Part shown: positions 20,409 to 31,907 of the stretch, one piece after another | How the letters are laid out: every line of letters starts with the position of its first letter | How positions within the stretch are numbered: the stretch's first letter is position 1 | DNA from: Neocallimastix lanati (nom. inval.) | Lineage: Eukaryota > Neocallimastigomycota > Neocallimastigomycetes > Neocallimastigales > Neocallimastigaceae | NCBI GenBank assembly: GCA_016946835.1 | Contig: JACVTC010000042.1 | Location: 848,001-912,000 of the forward strand | Length of the DNA: 64,000 nucleotides | Reading direction: 5' to 3' | Program-made: the position numbers and the translations under genes | Notes under the pieces: model-generated | Told to the model about the DNA's origin: nothing | Seen by the model: only the letters and a program-made list of their open reading frames with translations | The model's database searches: none

Positions 20409-23400
20409 TCAAAATTGTTTATTTTTATCATATTGATTACCTTCATTACCTTCATTTCCTTCGTTACCTTCATTACCTTCATTACCTTCATTACCTTCAT
20501 TACCTTCATTTCCTTCATTACCTTCATTACCTTCGTTACCTTCATTTCCTTCATTACCTTCGTTACCTTCATTTCCTTCGTTACCTTCATTACCTTCGTT
20601 ACCTTCATTACCTTCGTTACCTTCATTACCTTCATTACCTTCATTACCTTCGTTACCTTCGTTACCTTCATTACCTTCATTTCCTTCGTTACCTTCATTA
20701 CCTTCATTACCTTCATTACCTTCATTTCCTTCGTTACCTTCATTACCTTCATTACCTTCGTTACCTTCATTACCTTCATTACCTTCGTTACCTTCGTTAC
20801 CTTCGTTACCTTCGTTACCTTCATTTCCTTCATTTCCTTCGTTACCTTCATTTCCTTCATTACCTTCATTTCCTTCATTACCTTCATTACCTTCGTTACC
20901 TTCATTTCCTTCATTACCTTCGTTACCTTCATTACCTTCATTACCTTCATTACCTTCGTTACCTTCATTACCTTCGTTACCTTCATTACCTTCATTACCT
21001 TCGTTACCTTCGTTACCTTCATTTCCTTCATTTCCTTCATTACCTTCATTACCTTCGTTACCTTCGTTACCTTCATTTCCTTCATTTCCTTCGTTACCTT
21101 CATTTCCTTCGTTACCTTCATTACCTTCATTACCTTCATTACCTTCATTTCCTTCATTACCTTCATTACCTTCGTTACCTTCATTTCCTTCATTACCTTC
21201 GTTACCTTCGTTACCTTCATTACCTTCATTTCCTTCGTTACCTTCATTACCTTCGTTACCTTCATTACCTTCATTACCTTCATTACCTTCATTACCTTCA
21301 TTACCTTCATTTCCTTCGTTACCTTCGTTACCTTCGTTACCTTCATTACCTTCATTACCTTCGTTACCTTCATTACCTTCATTACCTTCATTACCTTCAT
21401 TACCTTCATTACCTTCATTTCCTTCGTTACCTTCGTTACCTTCGTTACCTTCATTACCTTCATTACCTTCATTTCCTTCGTTACCTTCGTTACCTTCATT
21501 TCCTTCATTAACTTCGTTACCTTCGTTACCTTCATTACCTTCATTTCCTTCATTACCTTCATTACCTTCGTTACCTTCATTTCCTTCATTTCCTTCATTA
21601 CCTTCATTACCTTCATTACCTTCGTTACCTTCGTTACCTTCATTTCCTTCATTTCCTTCGTTACCTTCATTTCCTTCGTTACCTTCATTACCTTCATTAC
21701 CTTCGTTACCTTCATTACCTTCATTACCTTCGTTACCTTCGTTACCTTCGTTACCTTCATTTCCTTCATTTCCTTCGTTACCTTCATTTCCTTCATTACC
21801 TTCATTTCCTTCATTACCTTCATTTCCTTCATTACCTTCATTTCCTTCGTTACCTTCATTACCTTCATTACCTTCATTACCTTCATTACCTTCATTACCT
21901 TCATTTCCTTCGTTACCTTCGTTACCTTCGTTACCTTCATTACCTTCATTTCCTTCGTTACCTTCATTACCTTCGTTACCTTCATTACCTTCATTACCTT
22001 CATTACCTTCATTACCTTCATTACCTTCATTTCCTTCGTTACCTTCGTTACCTTCGTTACCTTCATTACCTTCATTACCTTCATTACCTTCATTTCCTTC
22101 GTTACCTTCGTTACCTTCATTTCCTTCGTTACCTTCGTTACCTTCGTTACCTTCGTTACCTTCATTTCCTTCGTTACCTTCGTTACCTTCATTTCCTTCG
22201 TTACCTTCGTTACCTTCGTTACCTTCGTTACCTTCGTTACCTTCATTTCCTTCGTTACCTTCATTTCCTTCATTACCTTCATTTCCTTCGTTACCTTCAT
22301 TACCTTCGTTACCTTCGTTACCTTCATTACCTTCATTTCCTTCGTTACCTTCATTACCTTCATTACCTTCATTACCTTCATTTCCTTCGTTACCTTCATT
22401 ACCTTCGTTACCTTCATTACCTTCATTACCTTCGTTACCTTCATTACCTTCATTTCCTTCGTTACCTTCATTACCTTCGTTACCTTCATTACCTTCATTA
22501 CCTTCATTACCTTCATTACCTTCATTACCTTCATTACCTTCATTACCTTCATTACCTTCATTACCTTCATTTCCTTCGTTACCTTCATTTCCTTCGTTAC
22601 CTTCATTACCTTCATTACCTTCATTTCCTTCGTTACCTTCGTTACCTTCATTTCCTTCGTTACCTTCATTTCCTTCATTACCTTCATTTCCTTCGTTACC
22701 TTCGTTACCTTCATTACCTTCATTACCTTCATTACCTTCGTTACCTTCGTTACCTTCATTACCTTCGTTACCTTCGTTACCTTCGTTACCTTCGTTACCT
22801 TCGTTACCTTCATTTCCTTCATTACCTTCATTTCCTTCGTTACCTTCGTTACCTTCGTTACCTTCGTTACCTTCATTTCCTTCGTTACCTTCATTTCCTT
22901 CATTACCTTCGTTACCTTCATTACCTTCGTTACCTCCATTACCTTCATTACCTTCATTTCCTTCATTACCTTCATTACCTTCATTTCCTTCGTTACCTTC
23001 ATTACCTTCGTTACCTTCATTACCTTCATTACCTTCATTACCTTCATTACCTTCATTACCTTCGTTACCTTCGTTACCTTCGTTACCTTCGTTACCTTCA
23101 TTTCCTTCGTTACCTTCATTACCTTCGTTACCTTCATTACCTTCAGGTAGAGTACAAATACCATTTTCACATGTGTAATCAATTTCTCCATCTTCCAAAA
23201 CTATCAATTCAGTAGCCTTTATTTGTTCCGCTCCCCCAGAACCAAAACTAGTATCAAAATAAATAGCATTTGCCGAAGCCACAACATAACCTAGATTTCC
23301 GTCGGATGGGGAACATGAAGGAAATGCACTTCCAGTGCCAAAATCAACTAAATAGACTCCATTGGCAAAGAGACCGGTGTAAGTGGCATCAAGACAAAGA

Positions 23401-24559
23401 ACTCCAGCTGTGGTGATCTTACCTACATTACCCGTACATGAAGTTGCCGAAGGAGTATATGCTTGACAAGTGCTAGCATCTGTGCATGAGAGATAGGCTG
23501 GTGGATTGGCCGAATTCTTAAGGTAACCCGCTCCAGGAGCATCAGCAGAGATACAATTAATGCCTCCGGCTCCCATGGAACATTTAATCACTTTGTTGTC
23601 GTTACCAGCATCCAAAACATATCCAATATCTGCCTCAGAGGCGGGGGCTGAGGCACAAGTGACTGTATCATCACCACTACATTTAATTAGCTTTGAATAA
23701 TTTGTTGAATCAGACGAGCTGTATTCATCAAGATAAATATCTCCACTACTTGCTTCTTCTTCAGCACATGGAGAACCTGAGACACACTTTATCATAAATT
23801 TTGCAGAAGTATCTCCATTCACATAGAATTTTCCATCTAACCCGTTAATAGTATTAAAGTATGTACCATCACATTTAATTATTCCATTGGTAAAGTCTCC
23901 TTCAGCCTTGTTGGCATAAACATCCCCGGCATTCTTTTGAGTGTAACTGGTACAGGTTACGTTGTCAGAAGCATCACTAGTACACTTGAACAACTTGGAA
24001 TAGCCATTATTACTTGAATTTACGGAACTACCATCAATGAAATAGAATGGACCTGGATGAGTATGATCACCTATTGTTCCTTTAGCAATAACAGAAGCTG
24101 CATCATTGGCACCAACTTTAATTAATGGATTGGTAGCAATGACGTTATTAGACTTGCTATCAAGAACGGAATAGCAACCAGGGGTGGTGACAATGGCACA
24201 TTTTCCATTACTTTCACATTTTATAAGACGTGATTTAGCGGTATCAAGATAATGGAAATCGGTTTGTTGGGTGAAAGGATTACCCGAAGTAGCATACTTG
24301 TATAACAACAACTTCTTTTTGTCATCCCCAGTAACAGCAGATGAATCTAAAACTTGTACACAGTCAAAGGTATTATCACATTTAAATATAACGAAATCAC
24401 CATCGCTTAATCCTCCCAATGGTTGGCAATCAGCTGATCCTGATACATAAACAGTCTTGGTATCAGATTTATAGCATGCTTTACCTTGAGCAAATTCTAA
24501 TGTTGCATCATCTGATCTCTTACATGTTCCACTATTAACAACTCCACAGGCCGGTAAAG
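20409..24559 (-). CDS. Gene B exon 10: short GYY modules followed by the EGN tract
   Basis: This 4,151-nt exon (residues about 1449-2831) starts ALPACGVVNSGTCKRSDD, about 140 nt upstream of the first internal Met. The first 472 residues match A10 (479 aa) with many short modules (for example GYVLDAGNDNKVIKCSM, AGYLKNSANPPAYLSC) and end IDYTCENGICTLP. The EGN tract then runs to residue 2823, and TGA follows after QYDKNKQF. Gene A ends the same exon with a splice site instead. The tract could therefore have replaced or overgrown the original donor, and GAAG/GTAATC near 20440 is the only plausible remaining donor. Confidence 0.8.
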
Positions 24560-27500
24560 CTAATAGAAAATTTTTAGATTTGGAAAAAAGGAATCATAAA
24601 GCAAACGTGTTATTTCATGTGAATCAAAAATTAATATATAATTATATATTAAAAATAGATAAAATAAAGAGAAATATTAAAATTAAAATATATATATATA
24701 ATATAAAAAAGTCAATATATGAAATTACTAATAATTGGGAAAAAAAATTAAATAAATTTTAAATAAAATTTCAATTTACCTGTAGCTTCTAAGAGAGGCT
24801 TATAAAGGGCTGTACCATCAGCTCCAATACTAACAGACATATAGGTACTAGGAGTGGCACCAGGAAAACCATCTGAACCTGCATTTGTTATATAGACCGT
24901 GGCTGCAGTTGCTCCAACTTTTATTTCTTTTTGATTGACACTATCTCCTTCAGCGGCCGTATCTGAAGCAGTAAGACATAAATACATCCTATTATTTGGG
25001 CTTGATACTTTGACTTTACCAGCTCCATCACAAGCAGTAATACCATTAGTTGTTGCACAATTTGCATCTCCACCTGCACAGGAAATAACATGATTTGTAG
25101 TGGAATCGATTCCTGAATTAATAAAGTAACCATTAACTGAATCACCTTGCTTTTTACAACCATTAGTATTACAACTAATGACTCGCTTATAGGTTGCATC
25201 GGCTTCGGGTTGAAGGTAATGTTTTGGGGCTGCATTTGTAGCATCATTGACCTTCAGGGTACAAGATTTTGATGGGGTATCAGTACAAAGGACTAATATT
25301 GTAGAATTATTAGCATTCAAGTAGTAACCGAAATTAGATACACTAGTTACGGCAGTAGTCACACATGTTATCGATCCACCATCTGTACATTTAACTATAC
25401 TATCTCCAGTTGAATCTTCTTCAGTGACTACAGCACTATTTTTAATGAGATAGAATCCAACATCTATTAAAGTTGTAAAAAGTTATAAAAAAAACAAATG
25501 AAAAAAAAAATAAAATAAAATTTTATATTAATAATTAATTTATCACTAATTATAAAAAAGAGAGTTATTATTGATATAAAAAAAAAATAAAATAATAAAA
25601 TAATAAACTTAAGAGTTTATAATGATTCAATTAGATGCAGTCATTATTATAATAGTGAAAACTAAAGTATCCTATATTTTGATTCTTATTTATTACAGTG
25701 ATGAAAAAATAGGAGGATTACCTAATTCTGGCATGGCAATGACCGAAGCGTCTGAATTTACCATATATTTCACAGGATTAGTATTTCCGATAAAGTAGAG
25801 CTCACCCTCCTCAAGATCTCCAAGGGCTTGGCTGGCTCCAGAAGGCAAACAAATTTGAATTTTATCATTTTCTGTGTTCACCTTGACATTTCCAAGATCG
25901 CCAGCTGCGCCACAAGTTGTTGCTGTACTAGCACTATTACAGTTATGACCTGAAGTAGTACATTTCTTAATGGTATCACCGATTAAAATATAGCCATCCA
26001 ATTCCTTACAGGATCCCTGATTACAGTCAAAGAGCATAAGGTTGGTGAGATCACCAAGTTTCACTGCGGATAAATCAGTGATTTCCTTGTAAAGGGTAGC
26101 GTCTGAGGTGATTTTTTGGAAAGTTTTCCAACCAGAAGAAGTACTAGCGGTAAATAATTTATTAGATTTGTTATAGGCTGTAAATTTGTTAGTGGTACTT
26201 AAAAGATAACTTGTGTCAGCGGTTTCTATTAATTTAAAAATCATAAATATGAATATTAATTATTAAATAAATATTGTCATAAAATAAATATAAAATATTA
26301 AATAATAAAAATAAAATAGATAAAAAATAAAAAAAATATTGTTTTAAATATATAAAAAATATTGTTTTAATATTTTTTAAAAAATAATATTGTTTTAAAT
26401 ATATAAAAAATATTTTTTAATTTAAAAAAAAAATTGTCTTATTTATTAAAAAAAAAATTTATATATATACCATCAAGTGTAATATCCTCAATAATATAGT
26501 CAGAGGTTATTTTGATCAGTTTATTAGAATTAATTTTACTAGTAGTTGCCGTGGTTCCCACAATGTAGTGTTTTCCAGTGGGGGCGGCCAAGGAAATCAT
26601 ACTGGTGGATGTAAGACAGAAATAGTTGACTTCATCGGCGTCCTTCACAATCTCACCGACATGACTTGAACAGGATACCTGAACTGGTGTGATCTTGGAG
26701 GCGCCTGTCGCATTGTCCATTGCGTAGTAGACCCCGGCATCCTTCACGTAGCCATTTACGGAATGGCAGGCATGAAGTTCAGAGCATTGATAGATGAAAA
26801 TCTTAGCGGCAGAGGTAGCATTGGAGAAATCGGTAGTGGTTGGGGTGGAGACGACCTGTTCATCGACCTTCAGGATATTTACGGCGGTTAGTGGCTTGAG
26901 TGTGAAGGAATTGGAGGTAGCCTTCACCACGACAGATTGATCCTGTCCCAATTCAGCGAAAACAAGATTTTGGCCACCAGAGAGAAGATAATTACCATCT
27001 GCCATAGTACCCTTAACTTGACTAGCAGCGGTATCGTTTGGAACGAGACAGAGGCTACCATCGCTCAATAATTGACCAATGTCAGCTGAAGAAGTACATT
27101 TCTTTTCAGTGAGGTCTTCTTCTGTTAATAACTCATTATCATAGGTGTAGGAGAGAGAGGCGTAGCGACTTCCAATCTTACGGTAACCGTAGACACGTTC
27201 ACAGACCCCAGCGGTACAGTCAAAAAGTGCCCAGTGCTTAATATCTTTGGTGGCTTCCGCAGCATTGACATTGGTCACTTCCTTGAAGACATTTGAACTA
27301 TCCTGTTGTTCGTAGACAACAATTCCAGTAACACTATTACTCACAGTAAAAGCTGGGCCTGCTGAGTTAAATGCATAAGCTGTGTATTTAGATCCATCTT
27401 GAATGATGTAATTGATATTAATATTATCTACGTAAATTATATAAATAAAAAAGATTGAATTATATACATTAATTTGTTAGTATTGAACAATTATATAAAT

Positions 27501-30500
27501 TATATGGAAAAAAAATAAATTAGAAATAAAAAAGGAAAAGGGTTAGGTTAATGTGATTTTTAAATTAAATTAATATTTAAAAAAAGGCCATTCAAGTATA
27601 TATTTTTACCTTCAAAATGATTATTTGTTGCGATTAATTCATCCGTAATTTTTACCATTTTACTTACAGTGAAGAGACCACTATCTACTGAATTAGTACC
27701 CACGGCATAGTAACCGTTTTGAGTAATGGAAACCTTAAGTTCGGGACTGTTATCGAGACAGAGGTACTTTCCGAAACCATTATCGATAATTCGACCGACA
27801 TTTCCCGTACAGGTATTACTGGACACAATATTTGCTGCAGTGAAGGCAGCTGGAGCCGTATCAAAAGTGAAGATCTTTTCGTCCGTTTTAAGATAACCTT
27901 TAGCATCAGTACAGAGACCATTGGTACCACAATCAAAAAGTGCTAATTTGCTCAAATTAGCGCTATTACCTGATTCAACAATTTGACTTGTGTGAGCTTG
28001 AGCATTATCAAGTGTGAGAACTGGGCCGTGTTCATCATAGATATTATTGAAGCTGTAGGAATTAGAGGTAACTTCAATAACAATGCTTGTCGAAGCTACC
28101 GCCCCATTGAAGGTATTAGCATTAGTTGTAGAAATAATATAAGTTTTTCCCGCAATCATATCACCAGTAATTCTATTAGCAGGTGTACCATTTCCGGAGA
28201 GACAAAGTTTACCATCGGTCATTAATGTACCTTCCGTATTAACAGCGCAATCATTAGTCGCCATTGTAGCAGAGGTCACTTCTTCATTACTGGTGGGATT
28301 AGCAGGGTCAACGGTAGCCGCATAAGGAATTTTATAATACTTTCCATCACCAGTTTTCAGGTAACCAAAGGTACGAATACAATTATCACGATCCAGACGA
28401 CAATTGAAGATGGCCCAACGAGCTAAGCTCGACACAATAAGACTTGAATCTTCCAGATTTAATTCGGAAAAGACGTTAGAACCGGTGGCGACCTGTTGGA
28501 AATATTTCACCCCAGAAAGACTGGTATCCTTCACAAAGGAAGAGGAGGCTTCCAAATATTTATAAGTGTAATAAGTATCTGAAACATAAACAAGGTAGTT
28601 CTTTCTATTTTCACCTAGATTGAATTGTATAAAAATGAATTAATTAAAAAGGATATTTAAATTTTATGTTCTATTGAAATAAAAATTTTAATAGTTTTTT
28701 TTTTTTTTTTTTATATTAATTTATTTTTATTTTTTTTATGATTCTATCTTATGAAAGCTTTTTTTTCACATTTAATATAGTAAACTAATTTTTTGGCTTC
28801 TTTTAATTTTTTCTATCCTTGTCAATTAATAAACTATTTTTTAAATGTTTTAAAAAAAAATCTATGAGCTCTAATTTTTATTATTTTATTCATTATATGA
28901 ATTTATGGCTCTCCAAATTAAATGATATCCTTTACTTCAAATATTTTTTTGGTTAATAATTTACCTTTAAATTCAGTATCCACATAGATATTAGCTTTAT
29001 TTTCATCTATAATCACCAGTTTATTAGCTAAACCATCAAATGGTCCTACCCCAGTTCCATCTCCCAGGATATAGTGACCTTCTGCTAGTTCAACAGCCAA
29101 GTTTTTATCCAAGCAGATATAGAATTTAGTATCTGTATCTTTGTACACCAAACCAATATTATTCTTCTTACATCCTCCAGTAGGAGCAGAATTATCAACT
29201 TCAGTTGCTCCTCCTGTAGTAGTTACCTTATAGTAATTGCCGTTAACTTTAGTGTAACCAGAGATCATTTGACAATCACCTGATTTACATTGGTACATAC
29301 GAATATCTTCGTGGTTAGTGAAATCATCAGTTGTAGCATCATTTCCATTAAGTTTAAGGACAATACCTAATGAAGAATAAATCAAGTATAAATTAAGATT
29401 TTCACGTTAATTATATCTTCATTTAATAATAAAAAAAAATAAAAGGCAAAACAAAACTCCTTAATAATGAAAAATTATTTAAATATTTAAATATACTATT
29501 GAAGAAATTATAAAAAGAAATGATCAACTCTTTATATCAATAATTTCAAGAAAAAATAAAGTTTTCAACCCTACCATCTGCATCATCAAACGTGATGACA
29601 CTCTCCGAAGACATGCACTTTCCCCCATCACAGATCAATTCCAGAACCATATTCTCGTTAAGTTCTGAGGATCCAGAAACAATAGGATAGGTAGTCTTGT
29701 CACCTTTTACCATCACCTCGTTTTTCTCTATATTTACATAGGTATACTTGAGGCCATTGTCGTAGGTGTTGTTGAGCAGGACTTTTCCATCCTGAACATT
29801 GACGATTGCGTAATTTTCATTAGTACTTGACATACCAAAGACATTAGCCTTAGGATCGGAGTTTCGATAGACCAAAAAGTTGCCATTCTTGCTTCCATTC
29901 AATTCCACAATCGAAGAACGCTTATTCTCCTCCAGACTTGGGTCGTAGTTCAGACAGAAAGAAATGCTAGTGGCCTGAGCAGCCATGAAGAGCTTTCCAA
30001 TGCTGCTTGTAGAACTACAGGTCGTTAGAGTGACCTTACCCCTCGTACAGTACTGACCCTCCCCATCATCTTGACAGGTATAAACTGTGTCCTTGTCGAC
30101 AGCAAAGTAGCCAATATCTGTCACTTCAGCGCATTCGACCTTCTCATCGGCGCCTGTCGAAGCTGAACAATAGTAAAGCTTTCCGGGAATGTTATAATCC
30201 GAAATGAGGATAGAATAGTCGTTCTTATCCACTAAATTATAGGTATCCTTGATACCTATTTTTAAATTTCAGTAAATGTTATAATTATATTATTATATAT
30301 AAAATAAGAGAATAACATTGTCGTATTAGTAATACAAATCATTAATTAGAAATTGCTAGTTTGAAAATAAAAAGGATGTTGTCATAATCATCATAATAAT
30401 GAAATAATAAAAGTCTTTTCAATCAACACTGATAATTACTAATGCTTTATAATTATTATAAATAAATTTATTATTAATTAATATTAACCAAGTAAATGAT

Positions 30501-31907
30501 ACTTACAATAACTTCCAGAATTTACATCACATTTTTCTTTTTTTATGAGAGGAAATATTAAATCAAAGCATAGGGTACATTTCAGTATTAATTTTACCAA
30601 TAAATTTTAATATCTCAATACTAAATTATAAAATCAATTAACTTTAAAATATATTTAAAAATAATATACCTGTAGTATCAGAGAAAACCGAATTTATTCT
30701 ATTCCCTATAAAAAGTAAGCCAAGAAGGCTTTTGAGTTGAATATTAAATACATATTATATAATGTAAATATTTCTTAGTGTTAAATGGTTTTACTATTAT
30801 TTGATTAATTTATTCATTGTATAATAACATTATTATTATTAATGAGTATTTGTTATTACTATTATAATGTTTACTATTATTTATTTAGTATTATAATTAA
30901 ATCTCATGTTAATATAAACGTTATTAATTTATCTAATTTATATGTATATATTCATTTACATTTATAAATTTATTTATAATTAATTTTAAATTTCATTTAT
31001 TTAATTTAATTAAATTTTATTCGTTGAATTTAATTTTTTTCATATATTACATATATTAAGATTATAAATAATAATATTTTATTATTTTACAAAATAAATT
31101 TTATTTTCATTAAATTAAATATTGTTAACATAAATATATGTATATTAATATATATCTTTAACCAATTATATTATACATTCTATTTATTATTATGCAAAAT
31201 ATCATGTGTAAAGTGTTCGATATATCAGATGATCCATTTATATAATAAATTGAATTTTTTATTTATTACTTTAATATTAAAATAATATATTCATTTTCAA
31301 TACTCTTACAAATTTATTTAATTATAATACTATATATTAAATTTTAATTTTATTATATTCATAAAATTAATATTTAATTATTTTTAAAGTTTAATTATAA
31401 CCTATTATTAAAGATTGGCTTATTAATTAATATAAATTTATTATTTATATTCTCTAAATAAATGATTAACAGATATAAATACAAAGTTTTTATATTTAAT
31501 TGTGGCTTGTTCTACATACATATTAATTCTTATATAATTAATAATTACAAGATATTTAATATAATTTAATATTTTATTAAACTTAATATAGATTTATATT
31601 AATAAAGTTTACATTATGCATTTGAATTTATCTATTAAATAATTAATTATTCATTGATATAATATTGATTCTATTTATTTAAAAATTAAATATTCATTTA
31701 CTTTATAATATTAAATTTATCATATTCAATTATTTATTTAATTACTAAAAATATATTTTTTATTTAAAAAATCATTTATTCGTTTATATTTAATTATTTA
31801 TTGAATATAGAACTTAATATATTTATAATAATAATTTTTTAATATAAATTTTATTAATATCTTAACCATACTATTTTACCATACCTAAAAATTTTTCTAG
31901 TAAACAT
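20409..31907 (-). CDS. Gene B: secreted Cys-rich repeat protein with 301-unit Glu-Gly-Asn tract (10 exons, about 2,831 aa)
   Basis: This is the middle paralogue. Joining exons B1-B10 gives 8,496 nt in one frame ending in TGA at 20409-20411. All nine introns are phase 1. The N-terminal signal peptide is MFTRKIF plus SLLGLLFIGN and a Ser-rich cleavage region. Residues about 38-1920 match gene A exon by exon and carry the C...C...GY...GK...LC modules. Residues about 1921-2823 are an uninterrupted E-G-N repeat of 903 residues, followed by only eight more (QYDKNKQF). The tract adds about 300 negative charges and should be extended and flexible, as expected of a spacer holding the module region away from its anchor. 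Alternatively the tract is spliced at GAAG/GTAATC (near 20440) to a terminal exon at 18165. A scaffoldin-like extracellular role is inferred. Confidence 0.8.
20436..23144 (-). repeat. 9-bp coding minisatellite, 301 units (Glu-Gly-Asn)
   Basis: 2,709 bp, exactly 301 nine-bp units with no frame-breaking indel. Read on the minus strand the units are GGT-AAT-GAA, GGT-AAC-GAA and GGA-AAT-GAA, and the fourth possible type (GGA-AAC-GAA) was not seen. Only two units change the protein: a Gly-to-Val near 21511 and a Glu-to-Gly near 22936. All other variation is synonymous. Because the unit lacks stops in other frames too, it opens several long spurious reading frames on both strands. Confidence 0.95.
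24780..25463 (-). CDS. Gene B exon 9
   Basis: This 684-nt exon (residues about 1221-1448) starts DVGFYLIKNSAVVTEED. It contains repeated short GYY/GYF modules (FGYYLNANNSTILVLC, VISCNTNGCKKQGDSVNGYF, VISCAGGDANC), a GKVKVSSPNNRMYLCLT stretch, and the tail GFPGATPSTYMSVSIG. It matches A9 (645 nt). Confidence 0.85.
25722..26225 (-). CDS. Gene B exon 8
   Basis: This 504-nt exon (residues about 1053-1220) starts ETADTSYLLSTTNKF. Its module is LFDCNQGSCKELDGYILIGD, IKKCTTSGHNCN and GNVKVNTENDKIQICLP. It ends MPELG before GTAATC, in line with A8 and C8. Confidence 0.85.
26471..27427 (-). CDS. Gene B exon 7 (two modules)
   Basis: This 957-nt exon (residues about 734-1052) starts DNININYIIQDGSKYTAY. 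Its modules are LFDCTAGVCERVYGYRKI with GQLLSDGSLCLV, and IYQCSELHACHSVNGYVKD with GEIVKDADEVNYFCLT. It ends KLIKITSDYIIEDITLDG before GTATATAT. Its coding stretch is among the more G/C-rich in the window. Confidence 0.85.
27610..28614 (-). CDS. Gene B exon 6 (two modules)
   Basis: This 1,005-nt exon (residues about 399-733) starts GENRKNYLVYVSDTYYTY, upstream of the first internal Met. Its modules are IFNCRLDRDNCIRTFGYLKT with GTLMTDGKLCLS, and LFDCGTNGLCTDAKGYLKTD with GRIIDNGFGKYLCLD. It ends KMVKITDELIATNNHFEG. Confidence 0.85.
28965..29366 (-). CDS. Gene B exon 5
   Basis: This 402-nt exon (residues about 265-398) starts GIVLKLNGNDATTDD. It holds one module (YQCKSGDCQMISGYTKVNGN ... CKKNNIGLVYKDTDTKFYIC) and ends KLVIIDENKANIYVDTEFKG, the shared exon-end motif, before GTAAAT. 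Confidence 0.85.
29575..30255 (-). CDS. Gene B exon 4
   Basis: This 681-nt exon (residues about 38-264) starts IKDTYNLVDKNDY and matches A4 and C4. It contains LYYCSASTG, DIGYFAVDKDTVYTC, SIGKLFMAA, SFCLNYD, GNFLVYRNSDPKANVFGMS and LKYTYVNIEKN, and ends LICDGGKCMSSE. Base composition is visibly richer in G/C than neighbouring introns. Confidence 0.85.
30507..30536 (-). CDS. Gene B exon 3 (micro-exon)
   Basis: This 30-nt micro-exon is bounded by AAAG and GTAAGT. In the spliced frame it gives E-K-C-D-V-N-S-G-S-Y-C. Cys spacing is one residue longer than in gene C and the same as in gene A. Confidence 0.75.
30670..30728 (-). CDS. Gene B exon 2 (signal-peptide core)
   Basis: This 59-nt exon follows CAAAAG and encodes LLGLLFIGNRINSVFSDTT after completing the Ser codon. 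It supplies the hydrophobic core and cleavage site of the signal peptide. It ends ACTACAG before GTATAT. Confidence 0.8.
31885..31907 (-). CDS. Gene B exon 1 (start codon)
   Basis: This 23-nt exon encodes MFTRKIF plus AG of a split Ser codon, followed by 5' splice site GTATGG. Same length and same split as in genes A and C. Intron 1 is about 1,156 bp. Confidence 0.8.

Noticed and set aside
20436-23144. CRISPR-like regular array
   Set aside because: The units are 9 bp with no spacers, lie in an exon of a eukaryotic gene, and are in frame.
20390-23191. Four very long overlapping reading frames on both strands (plus-strand Tyr-Leu-His and Ile-Thr-Phe repeats; minus-strand Lys-Val-Met-Lys repeats)
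   Set aside because: They are shadows of the stop-free 9-bp unit. Only the minus-strand frame giving Glu-Gly-Asn joins to a non-repetitive, Cys-patterned exon shared with gene A and has almost solely synonymous variation.
24580-24762. 60-codon plus-strand frame rich in Lys/Ile
   Set aside because: It lies in the intron between gene B exons 9 and 10, is low in complexity, and shows no conserved pattern.
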